Positions 1 to 6,999 of a stretch of DNA of 9,158 bases are shown piece after piece. Source of the DNA: Bacillota bacterium (GTDB lineage Bacteria; Bacillota; Clostridia; Saccharofermentanales; Fastidiosipilaceae); the NCBI GenBank assembly GCA_023420715.1, contig JAEZVR010000077.1, positions 1 to 9,158 on the forward strand. Direction: 5' to 3'. The position numbers and the translations under genes were made by a program. The notes beneath the pieces were generated by a model. The model was not told the origin of the DNA. It did not search any database and worked only from the letters and a program-made list of their open reading frames with translations. The first letter of the stretch is position 1, and every line of letters begins with the position of its first letter.

Positions 1-612
1 TGTTTGAATCAACTGGAAAAAGCAGATCGGGGAACCATCGAAATTTGCGGTAAAACCCTGATGGAAACCAAAGGCAATGAAGTGACTTTTGCCCATGAAT
101 CCCTCTGTCGATCCATCCAACTGGATATGGGATTGGTCTTTCAAACGTTCAACCTCTTTCCCCACCTCAACATATTGGAAAATCTAATTGAAGCGCCTTG
201 CCAAGTGCTTAAAAAGAGCAAGGAAGAAGCCACCGAAATCGCCCTCTCCAGACTGGCTCAACTCGGTATACAAGATAAAGCAAAAGCCTACCCATACCAA
301 TTATCTGGCAGACAACAACAGCGAGCCGCCATCGCCCGTGCGCTGGCTTTATCCCCCAAAATACTCTGTTTTGACGAACCGACATCTGCCCTGGATCCAG
401 AACTCACAAAAGAAATCCTAGCGGTCATTCAAGATTTAGCGAACAAAAAAATGACGCTCTTAATTGTGACGCACGATATGAGTTTTGCCCACATAGTCTC
501 CCATGAGGTCATTTTTATGGAAAATGGCAGAATCATTGACCGAGGCTCACCCGAAAAGGTTCTAAACCAAAGCGCAAACGCTAGAATCCATCAATTTCTA
601 CAACCCTTTTGA
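1..612 (+). CDS. Polar amino acid ABC transporter ATP-binding protein (GlnQ type), 5' end missing
   Basis: This is the cytoplasmic ATPase of an amino acid importer; it would work with a membrane permease and a substrate-binding protein, neither of which is in the window. The frame is open at the left edge, so roughly the first 40 residues, including Walker A, lie outside. Numbering from the ATT-like TTG codon at position 4, visible landmarks are the Q-loop in GLVFQTFNLFPH (about 44-55), the signature region LSGRQQQRAAIARALA (from 100), Walker B and D-loop ILCFDEPTSALDPE (about 120-133) and the H-loop in VTHDMSFA (about 154-161). These are typical of the GlnQ/HisP/ArtP family. The signature is odd: the second glycine of LSGGQ is Arg (codon AGA at 310-312). 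The substrate cannot be told. The gene ends in TGA, and no clear terminator follows. Confidence 0.93.
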   Translation, partial: CLNQLEKADRGTIEICGKTLMETKGNEVTFAHESLCRSIQLDMGLVFQTFNLFPHLNILENLIEAPCQVLKKSKEEATEIALSRLAQLGIQDKAKAYPYQLSGRQQQRAAIARALALSPKILCFDEPTSALDPELTKEILAVIQDLANKKMTLLIVTHDMSFAHIVSHEVIFMENGRIIDRGSPEKVLNQSANARIHQFLQPF

Positions 613-616
613 ATAC

Positions 617-646
617 TTTAGATCTGATCCGTGCTAAAATTACAAT
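617..646 (+). promoter_or_regulatory. Weak candidate promoter for the exporter cassette
   Basis: TTTAGA at 617-622 and TACAAT at 641-646 are separated by 18 nt. The -10 matches the sigma-A consensus at 5 of 6 bases and the -35 at 4 of 6. It would give a leader of about 97 nt before the ATG at 750. A second AT-rich box, CATAAT at 694-699, lacks a good -35. The 137-nt gap after the preceding gene makes a separate promoter plausible, but the exact site is uncertain. Confidence 0.25.
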
Positions 647-737
647 CTTTTTACATCTGCCCTGGTCGCTTTATTTTCCATCGACAAATCAGCCATAATA
701 TAAAGGGTTGTATCCTCTTGCGCAATCACCAAAACAG

Positions 738-744
738 AAAGGGG
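738..744 (+). promoter_or_regulatory. Ribosome binding site that fixes the start at 750
   Basis: AAAGGGG lies 5 nt before the ATG at 750. An in-frame TTG exists upstream at 708 but has no comparable purine tract. The ATG also places the hydrophobic segment at the extreme N-terminus, as expected for a signal anchor. Confidence 0.7.
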
Positions 745-749
745 TTCCC

Positions 750-1316
750 ATGAAAAGATTTAATCGAGGTATTCTTTGCCTGATTGCTGTCGCCCTATTG
801 GCAACTGGCTATTTTTTCTATCGAGATCATCGAGATAAAACACTTGCTAATACAGCAGCTGTGAAGATTCAAGCAACCTTAAACCATTTAAATGAAAAGG
901 CAAAAACAGCGCTTAATACAGGTAATATCACCCCTGATCAAGCCAAATCCCTCGCAGAAACAATTTTAAGCGAGGTCTATCCTGAATCATCAAACAAACA
1001 AGAATATGCGTATCAGAGAATGGCATTGGGCAGATCTTTTTCCACCCTTTCTGGTACACCATGGAAAGAGATTGAACCCAACACCAATAGTATTAAATTG
1101 CTCCAAAAGAACAAAGACATGTTGATTTTTGGTATAGACTTGCTCGTAGATGACAACAAAATTAACGAATCTTTCGTTTTTCAACAATCCGCTCAGGATT
1201 TGCAACTTATTGGCACCGATTTATGGAGTCGCCTGGTGAATATCGAGACTTTAAAGAGCAAATCGGGAGGAACATTAAACTATGAAGAAAACGCTCAACC
1301 AACCATCCCATACTGA
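750..1316 (+). CDS. Membrane-anchored protein of unknown function (188 aa), exporter-associated
   Basis: I do not recognise this protein. It begins with a short positively charged stretch (MKRFNR), then one hydrophobic segment at about residues 7-24, followed by RDHRDK. This suggests a signal anchor with the remaining roughly 160 residues outside the membrane. There is no lipobox; Cys10 is too early and in the wrong context. The outer part is polar and mostly helical-looking (about 31-76), followed by a mixed region with alternating hydrophobic runs such as MLIFGIDLLVDD (124-135). No catalytic motif stands out. The 3' end overlaps the next ABC ATPase gene by 35 nt in another frame, so it is very probably co-expressed with the ATPase and permease as an accessory, sensor or substrate-capture component. 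That role is inferred from context only. The ATG at 750 is preferred over the upstream TTG at 708. Confidence 0.8.
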   Translation: MKRFNRGILCLIAVALLATGYFFYRDHRDKTLANTAAVKIQATLNHLNEKAKTALNTGNITPDQAKSLAETILSEVYPESSNKQEYAYQRMALGRSFSTLSGTPWKEIEPNTNSIKLLQKNKDMLIFGIDLLVDDNKINESFVFQQSAQDLQLIGTDLWSRLVNIETLKSKSGGTLNYEENAQPTIPY

Positions 1317-2346
1317 AACAACGCCAATTTCAGATACCGTGCAGGATCACCTGAATGCAACGACAGCGGCTAGCGCTGAGACGCTGGAAAATCTTGAACA
1401 AAAAACGTTGCACGATCCGGCTACAATAGATTCGCAAGTGGCCTTACAAATTTTTAATCTCAATAAATCATTTGGCAAGCGTCAAGTTATCCACAATCTT
1501 TCCCTGGAAATTCGACGCGGGGAAGTCTTGGGATTCTTAGGCCCAAATGGCGCCGGAAAAACAACCGTTTTAAAAATGCTTACGGGCTTTTTAACCCCTG
1601 ATTCCGGCGATATCTATGTCGATGGCATGCATCATCGCAAACATTTTACCCAAGTCATGCAACGCATCGGTGCGGTTGTCGAACAGCCTGAAATGTATAA
1701 AGAATTCAGTGCTTACAACAACCTCAAACTTTATGCAAGACTCCATAAAGGTGTGACAAAAGAACGCATCCAAACTGTCATCACTCAGCTTCGCTTGGAA
1801 AACCGCATCAAGGATAAGGTAAAACGCTATTCTCTCGGCATGAAACAGCGTTTAGGCTTGGCACAAGCCATGCTGCATAATCCCGACATTCTCCTTTTGG
1901 ACGAACCGACAAATGGACTCGATCCCGCTGGGATTCACGAACTGCGCAATATTTTAATCGATTTAGCCCACAAAGAAAACAAAGCGATTCTGGTATCAAG
2001 TCATTTGCTGAGCGAAATGCAACTGATGTGCGATCGCGTGGCCATTATTAAAGAAGGCCATTTAATCGGCGTAGAAGAGATGCACGAGCGATCTGCCAAC
2101 ACACGTCTTTCGCTGTCGATTAAAGCCAAACCCTACGAAACCTTAATTGAGCGCCTCCTGCCGTACCATCCAGATTTGATTCAAAAAGGTGATACTGTCG
2201 ATATTCAAATCGAAGAAGCTCATATTCCAGAACTCATCCGCTATCTCAGTCGCAACGGTTGCGATCTTTACGAGATCAAACAAGAACAGCAATCTCTAGA
2301 AAGTCTATTCTTGGAAATTACTGGAGGAGGACAGACCATTGCGTAA
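1282..2346 (+). CDS. ABC transporter ATP-binding protein, BcrA-like exporter ATPase
   Basis: This cytoplasmic ATPase would power the permease encoded next. The ABC domain starts near residue 53. Visible motifs are Walker A GPNGAGKTT (87-95), Q-loop VVEQPEMY (132-139), signature YSLGMKQR (183-190), Walker B ILLLDEP (203-209), D-loop NGLDP (211-215) and the H-loop His241 in SSHLL. The SLGMKQR signature and the C-terminal SLESLFLEIT (338-347) are characteristic of the BcrA/lantibiotic-export branch. The start at 1282 has GGGAGG at 1265-1270, 11 nt upstream, and lies inside the preceding gene. No other good start exists before the domain; the next in-frame ATG is inside it. The protein therefore carries an unusual polar N-terminal extension of about 52 residues rich in Thr, Ala and Glu. 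The substrate is unknown; bacitracin or lantibiotic-type peptides are a family-level guess. Confidence 0.92.
   Translation: MKKTLNQPSHTETTPISDTVQDHLNATTAASAETLENLEQKTLHDPATIDSQVALQIFNLNKSFGKRQVIHNLSLEIRRGEVLGFLGPNGAGKTTVLKMLTGFLTPDSGDIYVDGMHHRKHFTQVMQRIGAVVEQPEMYKEFSAYNNLKLYARLHKGVTKERIQTVITQLRLENRIKDKVKRYSLGMKQRLGLAQAMLHNPDILLLDEPTNGLDPAGIHELRNILIDLAHKENKAILVSSHLLSEMQLMCDRVAIIKEGHLIGVEEMHERSANTRLSLSIKAKPYETLIERLLPYHPDLIQKGDTVDIQIEEAHIPELIRYLSRNGCDLYEIKQEQQSLESLFLEITGGGQTIA
2323..2330 (+). promoter_or_regulatory. Ribosome binding site for the TTG-started permease
   Basis: GGAGGAGG lies 8 nt before the TTG at 2339, inside the end of the ATPase gene. This strong site supports the rare start and an 8-nt overlap between the two genes. 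Confidence 0.75.
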
Positions 2347-3940
2347 CTACATTGCATGCTTTCGTAACGAATGGTTTAAGATAACCCATCGTCTACTCAA
2401 TCGTATTTTCTTTCTGCTTGTCTTATTGCTCCTCTGCTTGAATGTCGCCTTAACATCCTTCATCTCTCTAGGCGATAGATCATCTCAATGGACAGAAGAA
2501 GATTTGAAGAAAGAACAGCAAGCGGTCATTGAAACCACAAAGCAGACGATCCAATCTCTTGAAGCCGAAATTAACCAAGCACAAGACAATACCACGGCAA
2601 CACCTGAGATGGCACCTGCAACCGGCTTAAATGAAATTCAAACTGAGCAAACAGCTCAAAACATCCCATCTTCAAGTGATATCGAGGGTCAAAAGCAGAT
2701 CCTTGAGAACGCACGGTGGAGCTATATCCTTCAAGAAGGATTTGATCAAAAAAATCTCAATTTTGTTCGCAGCAATACCTTGACCAAACTGCTCTATGAT
2801 TTTCTGGGGGAAAACGATCCAAGCCATGTCGCAAATTCGAACAATCGCATCCCTGAAATCACCCAAGCAGAGTTGCAGCGTATCGTTGCAGCTTTGGCAG
2901 AAAATCCTGCGCCTGCATTAACGGTTTACAAAAACATCTTAGAAGGCAAAACAGATCCAAATCATCAAAGTTGGATCAAAATCCGCCTGGCTTCGGTTGA
3001 TGCAATCATTCAACTGATGTCCGAGAATGAAAATCTGGATAAAATCAACGCATCTGCCTTACAAGAATTTATTGGAACCAACGAAAGCAATCTCCAAGCC
3101 CTCGAATGGGGTTATCTAACGCAGAGTTTGCAAGATATCCCAGCAGGTACGTTATTGACCGATCAAATGCGCAAAGAAATCATGAGCATGGTTGCAGCAG
3201 ATGACTACAAAATCCGCAATAACTTATTCAGTCCAAGTGTGCAGACAACAAAGTTTGTCAAGGCATATAAATCTGGCTTTTCCCAGGGTTTTAACCTGTT
3301 CACCATTCTCTTGATTATTATCGCAGGGGGCATGATTGCCCATGAATTTGCCACAGGTAGCATCAAATCATTAATTATCAGCCCCATCAGACGCCAAAAA
3401 ATCTTCTGGGCAAAATATGGTGCTTTGCTGTGCTTTGGTCTGATCGGCACCATTTTCTTGGCTGGCATTGCTTACGGTATATCTGGCTTGTGCAATGGCT
3501 TTAGTGCAACAGAACATGTTTTCCGCTTTAATGGTCAAGCGTATCATCTGCCGTTTGCGCTCGTCTGTCTCATCAAGGCTTTGCTCACCTACCTGGACAC
3601 CGTCTGCATCATTACCTTTGCCTTTGCGCTAAGTGCCCTCTTTAAGAGCACAGCTTTGGCCATCGCCTGCGGTGTTATCGCCGCCCTAGGGGCGCCTTTT
3701 GCCAGCTTAATCGTGATCGCAAAAATCTCACCACTATACTGGCTCATGCCCTATGTCAATATGATGTGGGAACACCGCATCTTCCAAGAGACGGCTAGCT
3801 TCACACAAATACTCTTCACGCCCTATCTTTCCATTCAATACAAACCGTCTGTCCTATTTTCCATCGTCTATCTCTTATTGGCCTTCCTCGTCCTGTTGTG
3901 GTTGGCTCGAGATGCATTCTGTCGCAGCGATATTAAATAA
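2339..3940 (+). CDS. ABC-2 type exporter permease with large extracytoplasmic domain
   Basis: This is the membrane partner of the ATPase just upstream. The 533-residue protein has a first membrane segment at about 22-44, then a large hydrophilic region of about 270 residues (45-315), followed by a membrane cluster at about 317-338, 358-383, 404-432, 436-462 and 503-523. Such an arrangement, with a soluble domain between the first and second segments, is common in ABC-2/BcrB-like permeases. The stretch EFATGSIKSLIISPIRRQK (336-354) is the typical cytoplasmic motif of the family. The soluble region includes a charged coiled-coil-like part (about 54-82) and a Thr/Pro/Glu-rich linker (about 83-115). 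Translation starts at TTG with a strong ribosome binding site and an 8-nt overlap with the ATPase gene, which implies translational coupling. A hairpin terminator follows the stop directly. The substrate cannot be deduced. Confidence 0.9.
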   Translation: MRNYIACFRNEWFKITHRLLNRIFFLLVLLLLCLNVALTSFISLGDRSSQWTEEDLKKEQQAVIETTKQTIQSLEAEINQAQDNTTATPEMAPATGLNEIQTEQTAQNIPSSSDIEGQKQILENARWSYILQEGFDQKNLNFVRSNTLTKLLYDFLGENDPSHVANSNNRIPEITQAELQRIVAALAENPAPALTVYKNILEGKTDPNHQSWIKIRLASVDAIIQLMSENENLDKINASALQEFIGTNESNLQALEWGYLTQSLQDIPAGTLLTDQMRKEIMSMVAADDYKIRNNLFSPSVQTTKFVKAYKSGFSQGFNLFTILLIIIAGGMIAHEFATGSIKSLIISPIRRQKIFWAKYGALLCFGLIGTIFLAGIAYGISGLCNGFSATEHVFRFNGQAYHLPFALVCLIKALLTYLDTVCIITFAFALSALFKSTALAIACGVIAALGAPFASLIVIAKISPLYWLMPYVNMMWEHRIFQETASFTQILFTPYLSIQYKPSVLFSIVYLLLAFLVLLWLARDAFCRSDIK

Positions 3941-3948
3941 GGTCAACG

Positions 3949-3988
3949 TAAAACACCGTTTTGGACAGACCAAAACGGTGTTTTAATA
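3949..3988 (+). terminator. Strong rho-independent terminator of the exporter cassette
   Basis: A perfect inverted repeat, AAAACACCGTTTTGG (3950-3964) and CCAAAACGGTGTTTT (3970-3984), has a 5-nt loop and one further T-A pair, giving 16 bp. It begins 9 nt after the permease stop and ends in TTTTAATATA. A and T runs on both sides mean it could also act on transcripts arriving from the right. Confidence 0.88.
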
Positions 3989-4073
3989 TATAGGCTTTTG
4001 TCTGGATATGGCATCGTCGATATCAGAGATTTCAGTCCCACCACATTTAAAGCTTCCAAAGGTCAAAGACTGG

Positions 4074-4101
4074 AAAAATGGCGGTCTGAAAAGATCCGCC
4101 A
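4074..4101 (-). terminator. Rho-independent terminator of the phosphoesterase gene
   Basis: On the minus strand, TGGCGG (4101-4096) and CCGCCA (4084-4079) pair, extended by TCT/AGA after one bulged base, with a 4-nt loop. Five T residues follow at 4078-4074. The hairpin starts 8 nt after the stop codon of the phosphoesterase gene. The 85 nt between this and the facing terminator at 3949-3988 hold no gene that I can see. Confidence 0.8.
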
Positions 4102-4109
4102 GCCGCCTA

Positions 4110-4943
4110 TTACTCCGCCATCACCGCCTGAGCACAGGTAGCCACACTTGACGCTGTCGACCAAAGTGCCATCGGCGAAAAATTAAGATGATCGCTGGCA
4201 ACATTGATATATTGAATACCATCATATATGCCCTCCGGCGACCGTTTTCCAAAAATGCCATGCACATGGCCATAGGCACATAAATCAACTCGATAAGCCT
4301 TTAGCAAGTCTACCATCTCCGTTTGCGGCGACTGCCGAGTAAATGGCGGATAATGCAAAGCTGCCAGCAATGTAGACTGTTCGTTTCGTTGCGCTTGAGC
4401 CGCATCTAATGACCGCTTTAAACGCCCCACCTCACGTGACAAAATTTTAGCGTCCTGTTCACCCGTCCAAGCATTATCTGTCGGTTGTATCCAACCTCTA
4501 GTGCCACAGACGAGCAAATGGGGTTTAGATTGATCCACACGTGGGACAAGACCGACACCTTCACCCGCATCATATCGCTCATCTAATAAGATGTCCCCCA
4601 ATAAATAAGTGTTATTCCGCATAAAATGCAAGCTGTCAAAACCATTTGCGACACAAAATGCACCCATTTTTTTCATTGAGGTCCACCAATAATCGTGATT
4701 CCCACGACTCAAAATCTTTTGTCCAGGCAATTGCTGAAGAAAGGCCAGATCTCGTTTAGATTCTTCCAAGGTCATTGCCCAAGAAATGTCTCCGGGAATA
4801 ATAATCCAATCTTCAGGGCTAATATGTCGATGCCAGGCTTCTGCCATGCGTTCGTGATGCTGTGTCCAGCGCGCCCCAAAAACATCCATGGGCTTATCTG
4901 TATTTAAAGAAAGATGTGGGTCTGAAATGGCCCAAACAATCAT
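4110..4943 (-). CDS. Calcineurin-like metallophosphoesterase (COG1768-like)
   Basis: This is a predicted soluble, metal-dependent phosphohydrolase; the natural substrate of this family is not known to me. The 277-residue protein shows the full set of metal-site motifs of the fold: SDPH (Asp8, His10), GDISWA (Asp52), GNHDYWW (Asn82, His83), LHYPPF (His197) and GHVHG (His226, His228). The WWTSMKKM stretch after GNHD and the SxAMTLEES sequence after the GD motif resemble the COG1768 group of uncharacterised phosphohydrolases. There is no signal peptide. The ATG has AAAGG (4951-4955) 7 nt upstream. The gene lies 94 nt after uvrC on the same strand, with no convincing terminator between, so it may be read from the HPr-uvrC promoter. 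Its own terminator follows at 4074-4101. No link to UvrC function is shown beyond adjacency. Confidence 0.9.
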   Translation of the reverse strand: MIVWAISDPHLSLNTDKPMDVFGARWTQHHERMAEAWHRHISPEDWIIIPGDISWAMTLEESKRDLAFLQQLPGQKILSRGNHDYWWTSMKKMGAFCVANGFDSLHFMRNNTYLLGDILLDERYDAGEGVGLVPRVDQSKPHLLVCGTRGWIQPTDNAWTGEQDAKILSREVGRLKRSLDAAQAQRNEQSTLLAALHYPPFTRQSPQTEMVDLLKAYRVDLCAYGHVHGIFGKRSPEGIYDGIQYINVASDHLNFSPMALWSTASSVATCAQAVMAE

Positions 4944-5028
4944 GATCTAACCTTTCATCCTATTTTGTGTGCATTCAATTTGATTCATGCTGCAAGTAAG
5001 CCGTTGCTAATTAGCCTAACACAGAGAT

Positions 5029-5047
5029 CCCAGAAACTCAATCTGGG
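5029..5047 (-). other. Hairpin spanning the uvrC stop codon
   Basis: CCCAGA (5029-5034) and TCTGGG (5042-5047) can form a 6-bp stem whose 7-nt loop contains the uvrC TGA stop. There is no T tract downstream on the minus strand, so it is at most a weak terminator or an mRNA end-processing structure. Confidence 0.35.
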
Positions 5048-6999
5048 CGAAAATATCGATAAATGGCTTCTGCCCGCCTTTGACCCAAATCTGGTACATG
5101 AGCGAGCAATTCAGCTACACTTGCCATCTGAACCGCTTTAATCGTTTTAAAGGCGGCGAGCAGTTTTTTGCGATACGCAGGACCAATACCCGGAATCGAT
5201 TCCAAGCGATAACGCAAGCTCCGTTTTTTCGTCAACAATTGGGTGTATTGTCCAACATACCGATGTGCTTCATCTTGAATCGCTGTTAACAGGCGTAAAA
5301 AAGCAAACAACTCCGCTCGATCGTATTGCTCCATTTCGGCCGGCATGTCCTGGCCTTGAGCAAACTGCCCCCTTGCCAAGCCCAAAACCTTGGCAACCTC
5401 GACGATCTTCCCATCTGGCAATGCCAAACCACGTGTGCGATGTCGGCCATCTTTTACCAGACCGGCGACAGCAATGTCTCCACAGTTTTTTTCCTCCAGT
5501 AATTGCAAAACCACACCAACATGATTTAAACCGCCGTCCACCAAAATTAAATCTGGGCGCTGTCCAAACCGGAGATCAGATAAAGCATCAAGGCGGCGAC
5601 GAATCGCTTCTAACATAGCGCCATAGTCATTTTGCTGATCCTGATATCGAATTTTAAAGCGACGATAATCTGATTTTTTGGCACGGCCTTTTTCGAAGAC
5701 AACCATACCACAAGCCTGGTCTTTATCGCCGAAATTTGATATATCATAGGCTTCAATCCGCATCGGTATACCGGGCAATCGACAAAACTGCTTCAACATC
5801 ATCAGCGCTTGCGTCGTGCCAGCCTCACCACTGCCCTTCATCAGATCTCGACGTCGAACGGCTTCTGTGGCATTTTTCATCGCCATATCCACCAATTTGC
5901 GCTTTAAGCCCCGCTGTGGAAAGGAAAGAGCAACCTTGTGATTCGCCAGATGGGACAACATTTTCTCCCAACGCTCAACAGATGGATCTTCTGCCTCCTC
6001 TGACATCCCATCCCTTGTTTCATTCAATAAAGACGGCAACAGAATATGACGTGCCACATATGGAGATTGACTGTAATGCTGCGTAAAAAAGGCATCTAAA
6101 ACCTCTTCAAATGGCTGTCCTTCTGTTTGCAAAAAGAAGGTGGAAGTCCCGTTTATTTTGCCGGAACGAATCTCCAACTTCAGCACGCAAACCTCAAGTC
6201 CTCTAGCTGCCATGCCAATGGCATCTGCATCCAAATGCACATCATTCACAGCAATTTGCTGATGTTTAAGTTTTGTTAAAGCCTGCAGCCGATCTCGAAT
6301 AACCGCCGCCTGTTCATAGGCTTGCCGGGCAGCAGCCGCTTTCATATCCGCCTCCAGCTGAGCCGTGATCCCTTTATACCGCCCCTCTAAAAAGTCACAG
6401 ACCGATTGCATAATCGCTCTGTAAGATTCTGCCGATACATCACCACTACAAGGTGCTACACAGCGATGAATATGATAATTTAAACAAGGTCTTTCTTTGC
6501 CAATATCTCTTGGAAATACCCTTTTGCACGTTTTAATCGGAAAAATATCATGCAAAGTCTTCAGCGCACGATACAAATCGCCTGCCAAATAAGGACCATA
6601 ATATTTGGCACCTTCCTGAATATCGGAGCCAATGCGATAGGCTTTCATGGCACGCGGATAAGCTTCATGCATAGTAATTTTTAAATACGGATAATCGTGA
6701 TCATCTTTTAAAAGGATGTTATAAAAGGGCTGATAACGCTTAATCAAGTTTGATTCTAAAACCAGCGCTTCTAGTTCATTCTCTGCAAGCAAATATGAAA
6801 AATCATGAATCTGGCGGATCATCGCCTGAACTTTGCGATTCCCCTTTGGTTGAGTCCCAAAATAACTACGCAAGCGTTGGCGCAGGTTGATGGCTTTCCC
6901 CACATAAATAACAGAGCCCTGGTTATTCTTCATTAAGTAAACGCCAGGACTCGTTGGAACAAGATCTAATCTCGCTTCGAAAGCAGACGGGTTATTCAT
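5038..6999 (-). CDS. uvrC: Excinuclease ABC subunit C (UvrC)
   Basis: UvrC makes the two incisions on either side of DNA damage in nucleotide excision repair, recruited by UvrB after UvrA-UvrB recognition. The N-terminal GIY-YIG nuclease domain holds GVYLMKN (19-25), YVGKAINLRQR (32-42) and LVLESNLIK (79-87, with the metal-binding Glu82). Cys158, Cys172, Cys180 and Cys184 match the cysteines known to bind a 4Fe-4S cluster in UvrC. The UVR (UvrB-binding) motif lies at about 207-240. The RNase H-like domain carries Asp419 (AYDIS), Asp488 (VDGG) and His520 (KDGRHRTRG). Two helix-hairpin-helix motifs end the protein (SIPGIGPAYRKKL at 601-613; VPDLGQRRAEAI at 635-646). At 653 residues it is slightly longer than most. 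The start overlaps the HPr-like stop as TAATG, and its ribosome binding site is poor (GGAG 14 nt upstream), so translation probably depends on coupling. A minor variation is DGGLNH where DGGKGQ is usual. Confidence 0.97.
   Translation of the reverse strand: MNNPSAFEARLDLVPTSPGVYLMKNNQGSVIYVGKAINLRQRLRSYFGTQPKGNRKVQAMIRQIHDFSYLLAENELEALVLESNLIKRYQPFYNILLKDDHDYPYLKITMHEAYPRAMKAYRIGSDIQEGAKYYGPYLAGDLYRALKTLHDIFPIKTCKRVFPRDIGKERPCLNYHIHRCVAPCSGDVSAESYRAIMQSVCDFLEGRYKGITAQLEADMKAAAARQAYEQAAVIRDRLQALTKLKHQQIAVNDVHLDADAIGMAARGLEVCVLKLEIRSGKINGTSTFFLQTEGQPFEEVLDAFFTQHYSQSPYVARHILLPSLLNETRDGMSEEAEDPSVERWEKMLSHLANHKVALSFPQRGLKRKLVDMAMKNATEAVRRRDLMKGSGEAGTTQALMMLKQFCRLPGIPMRIEAYDISNFGDKDQACGMVVFEKGRAKKSDYRRFKIRYQDQQNDYGAMLEAIRRRLDALSDLRFGQRPDLILVDGGLNHVGVVLQLLEEKNCGDIAVAGLVKDGRHRTRGLALPDGKIVEVAKVLGLARGQFAQGQDMPAEMEQYDRAELFAFLRLLTAIQDEAHRYVGQYTQLLTKKRSLRYRLESIPGIGPAYRKKLLAAFKTIKAVQMASVAELLAHVPDLGQRRAEAIYRYFRPD

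Noticed and set aside
708..749. Longer 202-aa reading of the anchored protein from TTG at 708
   Set aside because: The ATG at 750 has AAAGGGG at proper spacing and puts the membrane segment at the N-terminus; the TTG has no comparable site.
1828..1851. Signature YSLGMKQR instead of LSGGQ in the second ATPase
   Set aside because: SLGMKQR is the normal signature form of the BcrA exporter branch, not a defect.
4001..4028. Imperfect inverted repeat (TCTGGATAT and ATATCAGA, loop of about 10)
   Set aside because: A bulged 8-bp stem of low GC without a T tract, lying between two clear terminators; likely chance.
5006..5015. Palindrome GCTAATTAGC between uvrC and the phosphoesterase gene
   Set aside because: Ten bases only, with no second copy or promoter boxes in register; chance occurrence is likely.
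5521..5541. UvrC DGGLNH in place of the usual DGGKGQ
   Set aside because: The catalytic Asp488 and the downstream KDGRHRTRG are intact, and this loop varies among Gram-positive UvrC proteins, so I treat it as family variation.
5265..5618. Plus-strand open frame of 117 codons
   Set aside because: It lies wholly inside uvrC on the opposite strand, has no family-like composition, and uvrC is certain.
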